From Phalacrocorax aristotelis (Eukaryota > Chordata > Aves > Suliformes > Phalacrocoracidae), in NCBI RefSeq assembly GCF_949628215.1, contig NC_134276.1, positions 67,434,233-67,498,232 on the forward strand: a stretch of 64,000 nt of DNA. The letters are read 5' to 3'. The notes under the pieces are model-generated. The model was not told the origin of the DNA, did not search any database, and saw nothing but the letters and a program-made list of their open reading frames with translations. Positions within the stretch are counted from its first letter, which is position 1. Every line of letters starts with the position of its first letter. A program made the translations under genes and the position numbers. This document shows positions 35,261 through 48,100 of the stretch, piece by piece.

Positions 35261-38200
35261 TGTGCCCATGGGCTTAAATTTACTTTGGGATCTGGCCCAA
35301 AGAGGAGAATAGTGCTTTTCAGCTTGGTAATATGATGTCTCAGCATGATCAACTCAAAATGACTTAGGGTGGTTTTTGGTTGGGTTTTTTTTTTTTGTTT
35401 GTTTGTTTTTTTTAACACAGACTTATCAAATTGCCAATTTGTGTGTATTTATTATTCAGCAAATTCTCCAAACTGCTCTGCGTGCTGCTTCTTCTCACAG
35501 TCCTTCCTCCCATCAAATTTTAGCCATTCACATACTTGTCCTCTGGCTTAATATCTTGTACTTTGCCACACTAAAATCATGTGATTTTCTGCCCAAGTTT
35601 CTAATCCTGCCAGACCTTCCTGTACTCTTGCTCCATTTCTGTGGCCAAAGTCCCCTGTGGACGAGCTGACCATCTCTCTTGCATCAGTAGCAGATGTGTG
35701 CTGATTTTCAGTTTTTAACTGAGATGAAAAAGTAACAACACAGAGTCTGGGTCTTAATTTTAATGTACCTTTCTTAGTCCTTGTCCAAACATGTCCAAAG
35801 GGCCTCGTTTTTAAGGACACCCAGCTCAGTTCTGCACCTGGTGTTCAGAAATGGACTCTGCACCCAGCGAAGCAAAGGCAAGCCACCCCAACATTTGCTT
35901 ACATGCTAAGGTCAAGAGACTGGGAAAAATGTATGTAACAGCACTCAGGCTGCCATCATGCTGACACATCACTCCCTTGTTCTGGCGCAGTGTGCCTCTG
36001 TATTACAAATTGTATCCTTCCAATTCATGACTGCACTTTTCACCCAGATTCTGCTAGATAATTAATGAGACTGTTCAATAAAACCATGACTAACTCAGAT
36101 AGTGCATTACCAGTGATGTTATGGTAAGGAAGTAACAAAGTACCAGTTCCTCACTAATCCTATAGTGTGTTTCTAGGGAGAACAATTCCTTAATTCAAGA
36201 ATATCCTCCCAGTTTAGAAGAAAGCAGGGATAAGTACAGATAACTGTAGAAACTCCTCTTTGGGAACAGGTTTTCAAATGCTTGTGAACTCACCTGATGG
36301 TTATTTCACCTAGATCCCATTATCAAAGTTTGTTTGGAGAAATGCTAAGTGAAACACTTTGAAACCTTACCTAAACCAAGATACGCCAAGTTTACCACCT
36401 GCCCTCCTAGGCAAAGCAAGAAATTAGACTGGTCTGGCATTTTCAGCATGACTTAAATCACCATATGAACTGGTAGGTATTTGTAAACTGATTGTGTAAT
36501 ACTTTTTCTAGTCTCTTCATCTGTATTGAACAGGGGCTAACTTATTTCCACAGGTCCTTCCTTTCTCTCTGGTTTTAAATGAAGGTGGTGTATTTATCTG
36601 TCTTTGGGCCCCTGGGAAGGAGGCTGGTCCTCAGCAAGATTTTCAGAGATTGCTTTGGCTCATTGCTGAATTGCTCTCCTCCTGGGCCACTGAAAAACCC
36701 TTGTTCATCTACATGTTCTTTAACGTGATCTCGCTTTATTCTGGCCTGCCCCCAGTCTTGGCTTTGATACTGGGCTGCTCCTGCCTGCTGTTTGCTACAC
36801 TAGCTTCCCACAGGTAATGGGTGAATCAAGGTATGGTCTCCCCTTCCCTCCCAGCCAAAACTGATGAAGGATGTAACCTGGTGCCAGCCAAAGCGGGCAT
36901 CCGCCCAACCATAGCAGGGCCCTGCCAGACCCAGGTGACAAGATGACAGTTATCTTTATCACGTCTTCAGAGCTGGGTCCTCAGCAGGCCCTGAAGGCTC
37001 CTGCCCAACACCACAGACAGCCCAACCCAGGTAAGGATCAACCAGCTGCAGTTTCCTGGAGGCACCACGCTTTATTTGCACACTGTGGGTTTATGCAACC
37101 TTTGGGTGTGCTGTTTTGGACGTTAACGCTGCATCGGACCGGGCAGGGAAGGGTCAGCTTCAACCGCGTAAGAAATCAATACTGAGTTGAAAGCAGTCCC
37201 TTAAGCTGTGAGAGTTAAAAAAGCATTGGGAAAATCTGCTTTTATAGATGCCCCTTGTACTCTTTGACAATTGCCTTCAGGTATGCATGGCTGATTCGTC
37301 CTTCGTTGTCAGTCTGAGTAACACTGTATTTGTTCAGAGCTAAATCCCCATAGGCCTTATTTCTCCTATTGGTGCCAATGAGATATATATATGAGTATAA
37401 ATATATATAAAAATATTTTTATGTACGTGATGTGTTTGTACATATATATACATATATATGAAAAAAATATATATACACATATGTATATGTAAAGGCACTT
37501 TTTTCCAGGCTTATAGAAGGAAATGAGGCCAGCAAGAAAGTGTGGAATTATCTTCCAGGATAACCACAGTGGCTGCTCAGTGGTTAATGAGCTCACTTTA
37601 GCATGCAGCCATCCTTTTACACTCCCTGTCCCTCTGGAGCGGCTCAGCCATCCTCCTGGCCTTGTTATAACAACAGACCGATGCTCTTTTAATTGACGTG
37701 GCTCCTGTCACTGCATAGATACTTATTTCTGTTGAATAAAGTATTCTGAGCTATTGAAAAGCATGATGTAATGGTGCTGTGCTACAAGGGACCCCAAATG
37801 CAGGCCAGGTTGTCTCTCGAAGAGTCACCTCTCACCTCCTCTTACGGCAGTAGGGGTGACAGCGGGGCTGTGTTGCTGCTGTCCTGCACCCACACATGCA
37901 GCAGCAGCAGGGTGCTGGCGCAGGCAGCACTGCAGCATCCATCCGGGGTTGCCCAAGAGGATGCAAAGCAAGGGGAACAGCCCCGAGGGTCCTCCATGGT
38001 GAGCTGCACATGATTGCATGGCTCTGGAAACAACTGCGAACTCCTCTTTGCACATCTGAACTGTGCATGCTGAGAGGCATTTTAAAACAGTGCCTAAATG
38101 ATTGAGGAAATGGCAAAAATGATGCATTCAGTCTTCATCCAGAGGCAGAAATATTTCTTTTGTTCCAATAAATGTTGGTAACTATAAAAAGACTATGAGA

Positions 38201-39765
38201 TTTTTTTCCTGATAGTGGGACTGTAAGTACTAAGGAGGGATCCTCAAGAAAAGAGGAGGTGAGAAATCTGAGGGCAAAGGCTGAGCACAAGCAGGTTTTA
38301 GTATTAAACAATCTCTGTGTGCCTACTCATGCTGCTATTAAACAACTGGTCTAGCGACCTGGCATTAAAAACGTACCTGGCTATGGATGAAACAGTTCCA
38401 CTTTTGGCTATTTCTCTACAAGACTTAGAAATCTCTGTTTTCAGAGACACAAGGTGAACCATTTTAATGGAGGTGCCATTAATACAAATGCTGGCTGAAT
38501 CAACATTTCAAGGGAAGGCCAGATTGAGATAAGTTATTTTAAAACTTAAGTGTTTCGCTAAAATGGGTTAGGAGCATTTATGGCACTTTTATGTTTAGCT
38601 GTCATGCTGCTGAGATGGGAACATTTCAGAATATGACCATGCATCAGAATTTAAGTATCAGTGCATCTTTATATTGATCTGAGTGCCTGGGATCAGTATC
38701 TATAATGGATAATGAAGCTTGTGATCCCAATGCACCATTAGGAAGTCACGGTATTTGGAATTAACTGCTGCTATAAGCAGAAGTTGTGGATATACTTGTG
38801 AATACCAGGCCTGGCTCTTGAGATATATCCCAGTTGCTGTAAAGAACTTGTTCTGTTCCTAAACTATAAGACTGGCACAAAGATGTATTTGTGGCATTTA
38901 TCTGTTGACTCATACCTGTAGCTAGATTTATTCCTTCCTAGAAATAAGTATTAAGATTGACAGACTTGGCAGGATCCATGGCAAAGACCACTGGCCACCC
39001 TGCAAGACAGTGAGCCTGATTCTCATCTGACATTTACAGCTTCGCCAGAAAGCCAAACATGTAAACCTGAACCATCAACTGGTTCAATGAGCCTGTGGCA
39101 AGTCCATCTTCTCAGCTGCCAGAGTCACATTTCAGTGAGTTTCTTTTACTGAAGGAACAACAAATCAAAACACCATTTGAATAAGAACTTATGTTGTCCA
39201 TACCAGGACCAACACAGCATCTTTCTGCAAGCCTGGCATGCTCCATGCTGTTGGCTGGCCCTCCCCTGCCAGGCTCTCTCCAGCCAGGTGTCATGGGCTG
39301 TGCTCCCACCTGCAGCAATGCCCAGCAGGCACCAGCGGCGTGGCAGCACCCAATGGTAAGAAGCCTGCACGGGGACCCCTGTAAATCAGACATTTCGGTG
39401 GTCTGAGGAGGGCAGCCTGGCAGTCCGGTTTGCTTCCTACACAGGAGCCCTCGCACGGCACCCACGGCTTGCTTTGCCAAAAGGGAGGACGTGCATGTGC
39501 TCAGGGGAGGGAGCAGAACTTGCATTTCAGAAGGATTAGATAAACTATGAGCTTACAAACGTGGGGTCACACCATGTCAGCCAGCTACTTTTGGTCCCAC
39601 AGCAAAGGCCCCTGTCACCTTCGTAAACCTGTGGAGCACAATTTGACATCTTCGATTAATGAAGCTTCCTTAGTCCTAGTGCTCTGTGTACTCACAGTGA
39701 GTAACAGCATTGCTTCACACACAGCAGCAGAGATCCACTTACAAAGGACCCTAAAGCATTCTCAA
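35261..39765. other. Intergenic, no gene recognised
   Basis: It contains a T-rich run at about 35,383-35,413 and an AT microsatellite at 37,380-37,490. Otherwise unique sequence with chance-like short frames. Confidence 0.55.
37380..37492. repeat. (TA)n/(ATATAC)n microsatellite cluster
   Basis: Several tatatata blocks interrupted by tacgtg and aaaaaa segments (catatatatacatatatatg near 37,440). Confidence 0.75.
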
Positions 39766-39850
39766 AAAGAGGGCCAGCACCCCTATGGTCTGCTTACAGA
39801 GGGGGACACGGAGATGGGGGGCATTCATGAGACTTGCCAAAAACATATTT
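39765..39850 (+). repeat. Possible MIR-like SINE fragment
   Basis: cacccctatggtctgcttac, then gagggggacacggagatggg and gagacttgcc resemble the MIR core (cccattttacagatgaggaaactgaggc ... gtgacttgcc). Weak, by eye only. Confidence 0.3.
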
Positions 39851-42059
39851 TGGATCTGACCATGTTTGATAATTCTAGACAGGCTTTTTCCAGCCCTGAA
39901 ACACACATGTTCAGAAATAGATTTTGTGTAGTATTTTTATTTTCCTCCCTGGCCAGATTTTCAGCTGGGCATGAAAATGAATAATAAATTTAACTTTCAA
40001 GTTTAGAATGATAATTTCAGGGCTTTCAATGACATTGTAAGAGCTTATTTATTTGCTCAGTGAGTGAGTCTGAGCGGGTAGTCATACCATTTTTTCAGGT
40101 TATTCTGTTTACATGGATATTTGTAATTTATATTCCAGGACACACCCAGGATGAAAAAAAAATCTTGCCAATACAAAACTGTGATGAAGACCTCAGGCTG
40201 CAATGTGGCAGTGAATCAGATGTTAAAGATGAGGTGATAATCTCTCACAGTCTGTACTGAATGCTATTTCTGTATGAAGAAAAGTGAGTAGGAAATGTCT
40301 TCGAAATAACTGTTTTCAGCAGTGCTGTAGGTTGTTGTCCAGAGGCGTAATGGCACAGGGTCTTTGGTCTGATTGCCCCAAATCACTGGCTTATCTACAG
40401 ATGGTGCCCTTTTTTTGTTGTTTTTCCCATTTGTGTTTAACAATTCATGGTTTTCCTCCTGCCCTTTAAACTCCAGTTTGCAATCCACCGCTGTGAAATT
40501 GTTACAAACGAAGTCTGACCTCGCACTTGAAATGCGGCTCAGCAATGATCAATCATTTGAAAAGTGTCTCATGTAATAGCGCTCAGCTAAAAACAGAAGG
40601 AGTGGAATGATGCACAGCGGAACCAGGGGGGAACAGGCGCAGTAAGGGAGGACATGATGACTAATATCTATGACAGGCAACAAGATACTTTCCAATTAGA
40701 AAGCCAGGGAATTAGCCAAACAGTTTCTTCCAGTTTAGAAAGACATTAAGGCTTGTCCTATGGGAAGCCATATATACACAGAAATCCAGTAAAATTTGTC
40801 TTTACTTTAATTGCTGAAGTGCAGAAACATCTTAATAAGGACAGACATGGGGGGATGCTTTTTATAAACCTACTGTAGGACAGCAGAGAGGATTACAAAT
40901 ATTCTCCAAGCGCTCCATTGCAGACTGGTGGAGAGACATCTCAGGGATGGCTCACGGGCAAGTCAGGCTGCTGAGTAGTAGTTAGTAGTCCTTTCACTTC
41001 TCCGACACCTGTGTTATATCCTTGGCTCTTCTGGCTCATGCACTGGATAAACAGACCTCCAAATGGTCCAGCATAGACTATGCTGTTATTCTGTCTTGGT
41101 TTTTTTGTATCCTGCTCTTGCTCTCATCTGTGAATACACCCTGTGGTGCTTCAGTGAAACTTATGTGCTTAGATATCTTGGAGGATCCAGACCTTAGGCA
41201 TGTAGATGCCCATGCCTTGCTGAAAGTAAATAAAATGTGGATGGCTAGGGGATACATTCATGCTGCCTGCCTGCTGGCATGGGAACAGAGCACCTACATG
41301 ACCAGTCAGGGCTCCGTGCACAGTCAGCAGAGGAACAACACCCAATTTAGCTTTTCTGAAGCTGAGTACAAGTTACTTATTTGGGATCATTTCTGAATTC
41401 CCAAGGCTGGAGGGAGGCCATATTGTGTGAATCCTGGCCCTGCCACTCTGCTCACGCAGGGTTTGCCAAGGCAGGAGGGGAACTGTGTGCACACACAAAG
41501 TGGCCCCACAATGAATACCAATGTTATTGTGGTGCCTGGGCAGGCACGTGAGGGGAGACCAGTAGCTTTATTCATAGGTTTCCCTAGCCAGATTTGGAAG
41601 CTTTCAAGTTCCCACACTGGAAAGCAAGATTAGTCTCGACCCAATTTGGATCAAGGTGGGATCCAGCTACACTGTCCTTTGTCTCCCTGTTTTGACTGAG
41701 CATGAAAAGACCCTTGCAGAGACTAGTGGAGGGAAGCAGTGGGCTGCAGCTGTACGCTGTAGAGGCCAGATCCCTCGGGCAAACAGCAATGCATGCTTTT
41801 AACTAAGCAAAAGTGATTTGCAAAATCCAGATCTGGGATGCTGACATATCCCTTCAAGCTAAATTTAGGCTTAAATGAAAATACCTTAAAGCTCATGCCC
41901 ATTCTTAGTGATGCCCCATCATGACTTTGGTCTGAACTGCTACCCTACTGCTGAACTCACAAGATTTGCAGATCCACAAGAAATCCCATTTCCCATTGCC
42001 AGGACTCTGGTCTGCAGTTACATATGTGCGTCCCACCACTGTGGCGTCTTACCACCTTG
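39851..42059. other. Intergenic, no gene recognised
   Basis: A 124-codon open frame (41,022-41,396, +) has a hydrophobic patch but no family motif and no promoter context; treated as chance. Nothing else recognised. Confidence 0.5.
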
Positions 42060-42182
42060 CAATACTCCTGTGAGGATAGGGGGAGGGTTGTCATCACCAT
42101 TTTCAGGTTGCGAATGGAGGCAAAGACAGGCTCAGTGATGTGCCCAAGGAGGTCACACAGGCAATCAGTGGCAGAGGAGGAA
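42060..42182 (+). repeat. MIR-like SINE core fragment
   Basis: catcaccattttcaggttgc, then gaatggaggcaaagacaggctc and tgatgtgcccaaggaggtca cacaggcaatcagtggcaga follow the MIR/CORE-SINE order (cccattttacagatgaggaaactgaggc, gtgacttgcccaaggtcacacag, agtggcagagc). This is a good match over about 100 bp and would be an ancient amniote relic. Confidence 0.55.
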
Positions 42183-45100
42183 CTGTCAAGTCCCTGAATA
42201 ACCCCTGCATTAACGGCTGCTCCAGCTGGTCATACGCGCAGTCATGACCTCAGTTATATGTGGAGCACCAAAATGTCCTAAAATGCCAGTCTCCCTTCTT
42301 CATTTTGTGAGAGCAATAGCATCATGCAGTACACAAGGGCAACAGAGCTGAGCAGGCTGTTCCTTCCTGTGGCCCCAGGACAGCAGCACCCTCTTAGGTG
42401 GAGATGTACAGGGCAGAAGGGCTCTGTGATGATCTTTGCTTTCTGCCTGCTTTGTGACTGTGCCCCTGTAAACAGCTTCTTTTTCTTGACTCAGTAAAGT
42501 CACTTTAAATGCCAATATTGCAAAATGCCAATATTGATAAATGAGTGATTAGTGGGCAGCTCTGAGGATGGGCAACAGGATACAGAGACTTTCCACGAGA
42601 GGTCAGAAGACCTCAGTTGAGGCCAGGGCACTCTCAGGGACACTTAACACTTTGTGGCCTGTGTGGACACCTGCTGGGCTCCAAAGCTGGGTGTGGGGTG
42701 CAGCTGGGTGGGTGCAAAGGCTGTCAGCTACTCCTGGAAAGGACAGCTGGTGCTGAACTGGGGTCCAAAGTTCCCCAATGTTTTGCTGCCCCCCTCCAGT
42801 CAGCCAGCACAACTGCATGTAAGATGGTTCCCAAGCTCTCTTACCTCCCTCTGACCCAGTTTACCTCAATGCCCTTAATTACCAGTTTTTTCTAACTTTG
42901 AATCATTTTGATAGATGTGCTTCTGCTGGTGGATTGGGGGGAGGCAGTATCTGGCCATTGCTTGGTAGGTGGGGATGGTGCTCCCCCGATCTTTGGGGCA
43001 GAAACCTGGCCTGCTGCTGCAGCCTTGGGGGCAGTCATGGGGGCTGCAGCTGCTCTGCGGCCGCAAGCCTTGACTCTGCATGGATTTCCTCACATCCCCT
43101 CATCTGTCCCACCTCGTCCTTTAGGCGCTGCAGAGCCACAGGGGCGCTTCCCAGCGCCCCTCGCAGCAAGAGCCACTCTGGTTACAATGAACACCTACAC
43201 CCGCATGGCCAAAAAACTGGGGAAATGTGGGTAATTTCCAATTCCACCACATCCCATCAGCAGAACACACACCTCCTCAGGGACTCAGAGCTCTGGCACT
43301 GAGATCTGGATGAAGCTGATCAACTTTTGGAGAGAAAGGAAAGCTTTTGGTGCACCTTGAGGGCAGTAAAGAATGCAGTTTTGCTTCCCTGTTGAGGTTG
43401 CTCACACTTTCTCCCCCCTTCTCTGTCTGCTGCTCTGTTTCTCTCTTGCATTTTACCTTCTACTTCCTTGCCTCTCCCCACTGCTTTTCCAGCGGCTCCG
43501 AGATCCTGCTGCTCACCCAGTTTCCTCTCCCACCACATATCTCACTGCTGTTTGCCTCCCTCCAGCCTTGCCTGGCTTGTGCTGCTGCCTATGGGATGCT
43601 TCTGGGCGGTGCTTCTGACCTTGTGCCTGGACATGGCAGCTGTCTTCACATCACAGGTGGTACTAAAGTTGCTGGTTTGGGGGATTTCCCTCTCAGACAT
43701 ATTAGCTGCTTGAGGGGCTTTCAGGGCTATGACCACAAGGCAAGGTGCATCACCTGTGCTCAGTAAGCGGTATTCCCCATAACCTGCCAGCCAAAAGCCC
43801 TGCAAAGAGGATGTGCTTGTGCTCAGAGAGTATATGCTTGCTGGCAACGCACATGGTGAAAAGTGTTTGGTGTCTACTAAATGCCTGAAAAGTGTGGGCT
43901 TGCTAAAACTCTGTCTTATTTAGGAAGCAATCTAAAATAATTTTTGTAAATGTCCAGAGTGTTCCTAGTTGAATTCCTACTTATGCCTCCACCAGTTCAT
44001 TGCAGGACTCACTAGCAGGTACCAACACTCACCCAGAGCTCCCACGCCCCCCAGATATACTGGATAGAAAGGGGGTAGCTATGTGCATAAATATACCCCC
44101 ATCGCTGAGTTGTACGTTGTCTCATTCCATCAAAACACATGAAGTCCAGTTGCTTGGTTCCTATGTTGCTGGGGATGTGGGAGGGGGAGTGTGGATATTG
44201 GCTGACAGCACTTCTCTTTTTATTTATGTCCATGAGGAATGCATGTGTATGTGTCTGCTTCTTCCTAAGCATTTCTGCAAATACATTTATTAATCAATGT
44301 CATTTCAGCCAGACAGTCAAGAGGATCGATAATCACTAGCACTATACAGCATTGATCCCCCTCTCTTACCTGCACAACATGGAGTAAAAGCTGAGTGTGT
44401 GTGGTAGCTGTTAGAAGTCGCCTTTCAAGCTATACATTTTAAAGATGCACGTGTGCAACTGACTGATCTGAAGGATTAAGGGCTAATTCCTCCTAGACAG
44501 TGAGAATGGATGAGATGGCAGGTCATAATCTACTGACTGTTATCTGGTAGTGTATTTCCAGAACAGCATCATGGGTGCAAAGGTTCAGCGTGAAGAGCGG
44601 CAGATGGAGAAACCTGTCAGGTCGGGTTTTTTTTTGAACATGGGAGTAATAACTGCTGAGGGAGGGCCCTCCAGCAAAATCAGACCTGCTTCTTAGGGGG
44701 AGGACCTGTACAGGTGTCTTCAGCACAGAGCAGGAAGGAGAAAGGCAGAGATTTTTGGTACTGGTGTGTTTGACCACTCACTAGCGGTCACCTTGCAGAA
44801 AAGGCATGATTAATAGAAAAAAATTCTATATTCTAAATGTAAAGTTCTTTTTCAGTTGAAGCTGCTTTTACTACTACTTAGGGGACTTTACTGGCTGAAG
44901 GCTAGGGAAATAAAATTTGTCCAGAGCTAGGTGTGGACTACTGAGTGTCAACATTTTATGTGTTTATGCCCTCCTTGGGAGCTTCATCGCAGCTTTTCAG
45001 ATCAATTGTAAATAGCTTCTGAAACTGTAAGCTAGGAGATCACGGTAGCAAAGACTGGGTAGAATTTCATGGCATGTGTTTTACAGCAAGGAGTAGGAAC

Positions 45101-48100
45101 TACCAGGAGGGCTTTGTCTGGCCCCCAGCAGCGGTGTGGAGAGGGTGAGGAAGAGTCTGTCAGGGACAGTACTGAAAGCACAACCTCCCAGCAAACAGGG
45201 CAAGCACTGCCAAACGTTATCACCAGCAAGGATATGGACTGGACACCTTAGGTCTCTGTTGCGTGTTATTTCTTAGGGTCTAAGAAATGCAAGTCATGCA
45301 GTGAATATGCAAAAGTAAAATGTTTTTATATTTTAGTTATTTTAAATGTATCTTTACATATTAGAAAATAATACCTTTCTCTTGTTGTCTTCTTTCATAG
45401 GTTTAATGGCTTTGCTAAGTTGAGATGGCTAAAGACAACCCAGTTTCACTAACTCCATTGGGACCTCCCTATATGCAGCACCTATGTTGACTTTGAGGAG
45501 AGTCTTACACAAGGAAGAAAAGTGACCTTAGATAATACATTACATTCCAGAAATTCTGTGGGTTTTTTTCCTGCAATATATTATTGTTTTTTCCTCCAGT
45601 AACAGTAACACAGCTCTTGGCTCTTACAACAGACATGTAGAAACTCTGGGTCGTGGATGCTGCTGACTCCAGCAGGATGCCTTTCAGTGCTGATTTTGCA
45701 GTGTCCCTCCCTTCCAGCTCTCAGGCCTGGTCTCGTACAGGCTTTCTGGTTGCCACCAAACTGATGGAATCATTAAATAATGCAAGTCTGACTAAGGAGC
45801 AACCTGAGGAGGGCATATAAGGTGTCACCAGTGGCACGCGTGGGGTGCTGAATGAGCTGAACATGATCCTGTGTGCTCAACTCAAGGCCCCAGGAGGGGG
45901 CTCAGAGGCTGGGATGAGGGGATGGTCTTCCCAGCACACACGCTTTACATTTAAATTACTTTCTAGTTTGTTGGGGTTTTTTTGTTTGTTTTGTTTTGGG
46001 GTTTTTTTGTACAAATGGTTTGCAGAACATCGCAGAACAGCTACAATATGGGTTTTTCCTGAGCTCTAGTGGCTGACCCTGTAGGGGTCCTTGGTCCAAG
46101 ACCCACCAGCTGTGGAACTGCTCCACATCCTGAGACCACTCTCCCAGCAAGACACAAGAGGGGCCCCATCTGCCATCATCCAACCCCACCATGTTCCATG
46201 GGTCAGGAAGCCCTGGAGCATCCCCATGCTCAGGTGGCCACCATGGACTGGGTTGGGGGAGGAAGCAGCTGTGGGGCTCCTGGCAGCCTTCATCCAGGTG
46301 CCGGCCATCATGTCTGGGCATCAGATGCAGACCCAAATGCCCCCGAGGGATAAGGGGACAGCGGGACATTTCTATCATCTGAGCCAGTGGTGATGACTCT
46401 CTTTTCAACTGGTCTGGGTGCTTTCTGAGCTCAGGTGACCTTTTAGCCTACAAAAGGTCTCTGGCAAGGCAGCCCACAGATTACCTGCAGATTATGTACA
46501 CAGGTATTTTTCTGTCCTTTAAAACTGCTGCCTTACAGGCTCGTTTGCTGCCTAGTGCATCTTGGATTAGAAGAGACAGCTGGCAACTGTCCCCCACTGG
46601 CTTTCTTCCTGTCATTTGTGGTCTTACTGATCTCCCTCACGCCAGCCCCACTCACCTCCTCTTCAAACAGAAGACCATTCCTAGACTTAGTGGTTTCTGG
46701 TGCAGAGGTCACTTGGTACCTTTGATTAGCCTCACTGCTGACGCACAGATGCATCCTGATGCATCTTTGCATTTTTTTTCAGTTCTGCTGTAGCTTTCTG
46801 GATGTTGGGAAAAGCACACAGTATTCAACCTAAGAAACACCTCCTCCCCCTAAAATCAATGTATCTGTCCACCACAATATTAATGGTGCCTATCAGTTAC
46901 TTAGAGAGCAGAAAGCAGGATGTATCCAGGAGGGGCAGACAACTATTCAATCTCATTAAAGCTCAATAAATAAATGATACATTGCCAGGTAGAGCAATCT
47001 GGGCTATCAGATATCCTTTCATAATAAGGAAGTGTAAAGCCTTGTTTCCTGCTGGGAGATGGTCCCCCTGCAAGCAGCAGTAACCTGCCTGGGGAGGTAT
47101 TACCAGCTGCTGTGTGTCATTTTGCTGGGTCCTGATGGAAAACCTTGCCTCTCCCTTCCTATACCTGCAGTCCAACATGATTTCTTTCAATGAACTTCAC
47201 ACTTTTTCCAGGACATTGATGAGATATTGAGACACAAACCAGCATATTTGCTTTCTATTCAGGAAACCACTTGGTACACCACCACACATGCTCGATATGA
47301 CTATGCCATGTGGACTGCATGGAGAAGAAATGATGTCCTCTGCTGTATAGTGGCATAGACTGTTTGAGAAGCACAATCCATGACAAGAGAGGAAGGAAGT
47401 TGACTTACTTTTTACTAGATATCCCTTTTCTGTAAGTGCATGGTTGTAAGCACTCGGCAATTGATTCCTGAGGAGAACAGTGCCAGGGACGCCTCCTGAA
47501 CATTGTCTATTAAAGTCGTTCACAAAAGTAGAACAAATCTGATTCTGTAGGTAAAATAAAACTGAGCTGGACTGAACTAGTCCAGCACACTTCATCTGTT
47601 TGTGAATCTATTGGGAAGCTGAAAGCTGGAGACAAAATTCATCTACATGCAGGCATGTACTTGATGTTGTCAGAGTGACTGGTCCATCTGGGTTTTTCAA
47701 GAGAACACCCTCAGACAAGCTGCTCCATGATGACCAGATTGGCAGAGGCTGTTTCCCATGTTTTCTCCCCTGTGTAACTTCTTTGATGCCTCCCGATGTG
47801 GTTTATCTCCCCTTGACACCCTTCTGCAGTGAATGCATTAACTTACTCCCTCTCCCTTCACTGTTTGATTGCCTCTTTTCCCAGCCGTGTTATCCTTGAG
47901 ACATCCAGCCCTCTGCCAAGTGTGATTACATTTGGCAGCTGGGTTCAAATGTTATTACAGGTGACTGATAGGCAGCACAATTGCACAAGTCTCAGCTCCA
48001 GTGGAGACAAGGATAAAAATCCCCCAGAGAGAATAAAAAGGAGAAAAATAACCTGATTTAAGAAACCTCCAAGCATTCATTGGCTAAAATGTGGGTTGAG

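Noticed and set aside
37380-37492. Possible replication origin or matrix attachment site because of AT richness
   Set aside because: Plain TA microsatellite; nothing in the sequence distinguishes it from ordinary low-complexity DNA.
47197-47595. 132-codon open frame, minus strand
   Set aside because: Cysteine and serine rich but without a recognisable pattern; no signal peptide context or neighbouring exons.
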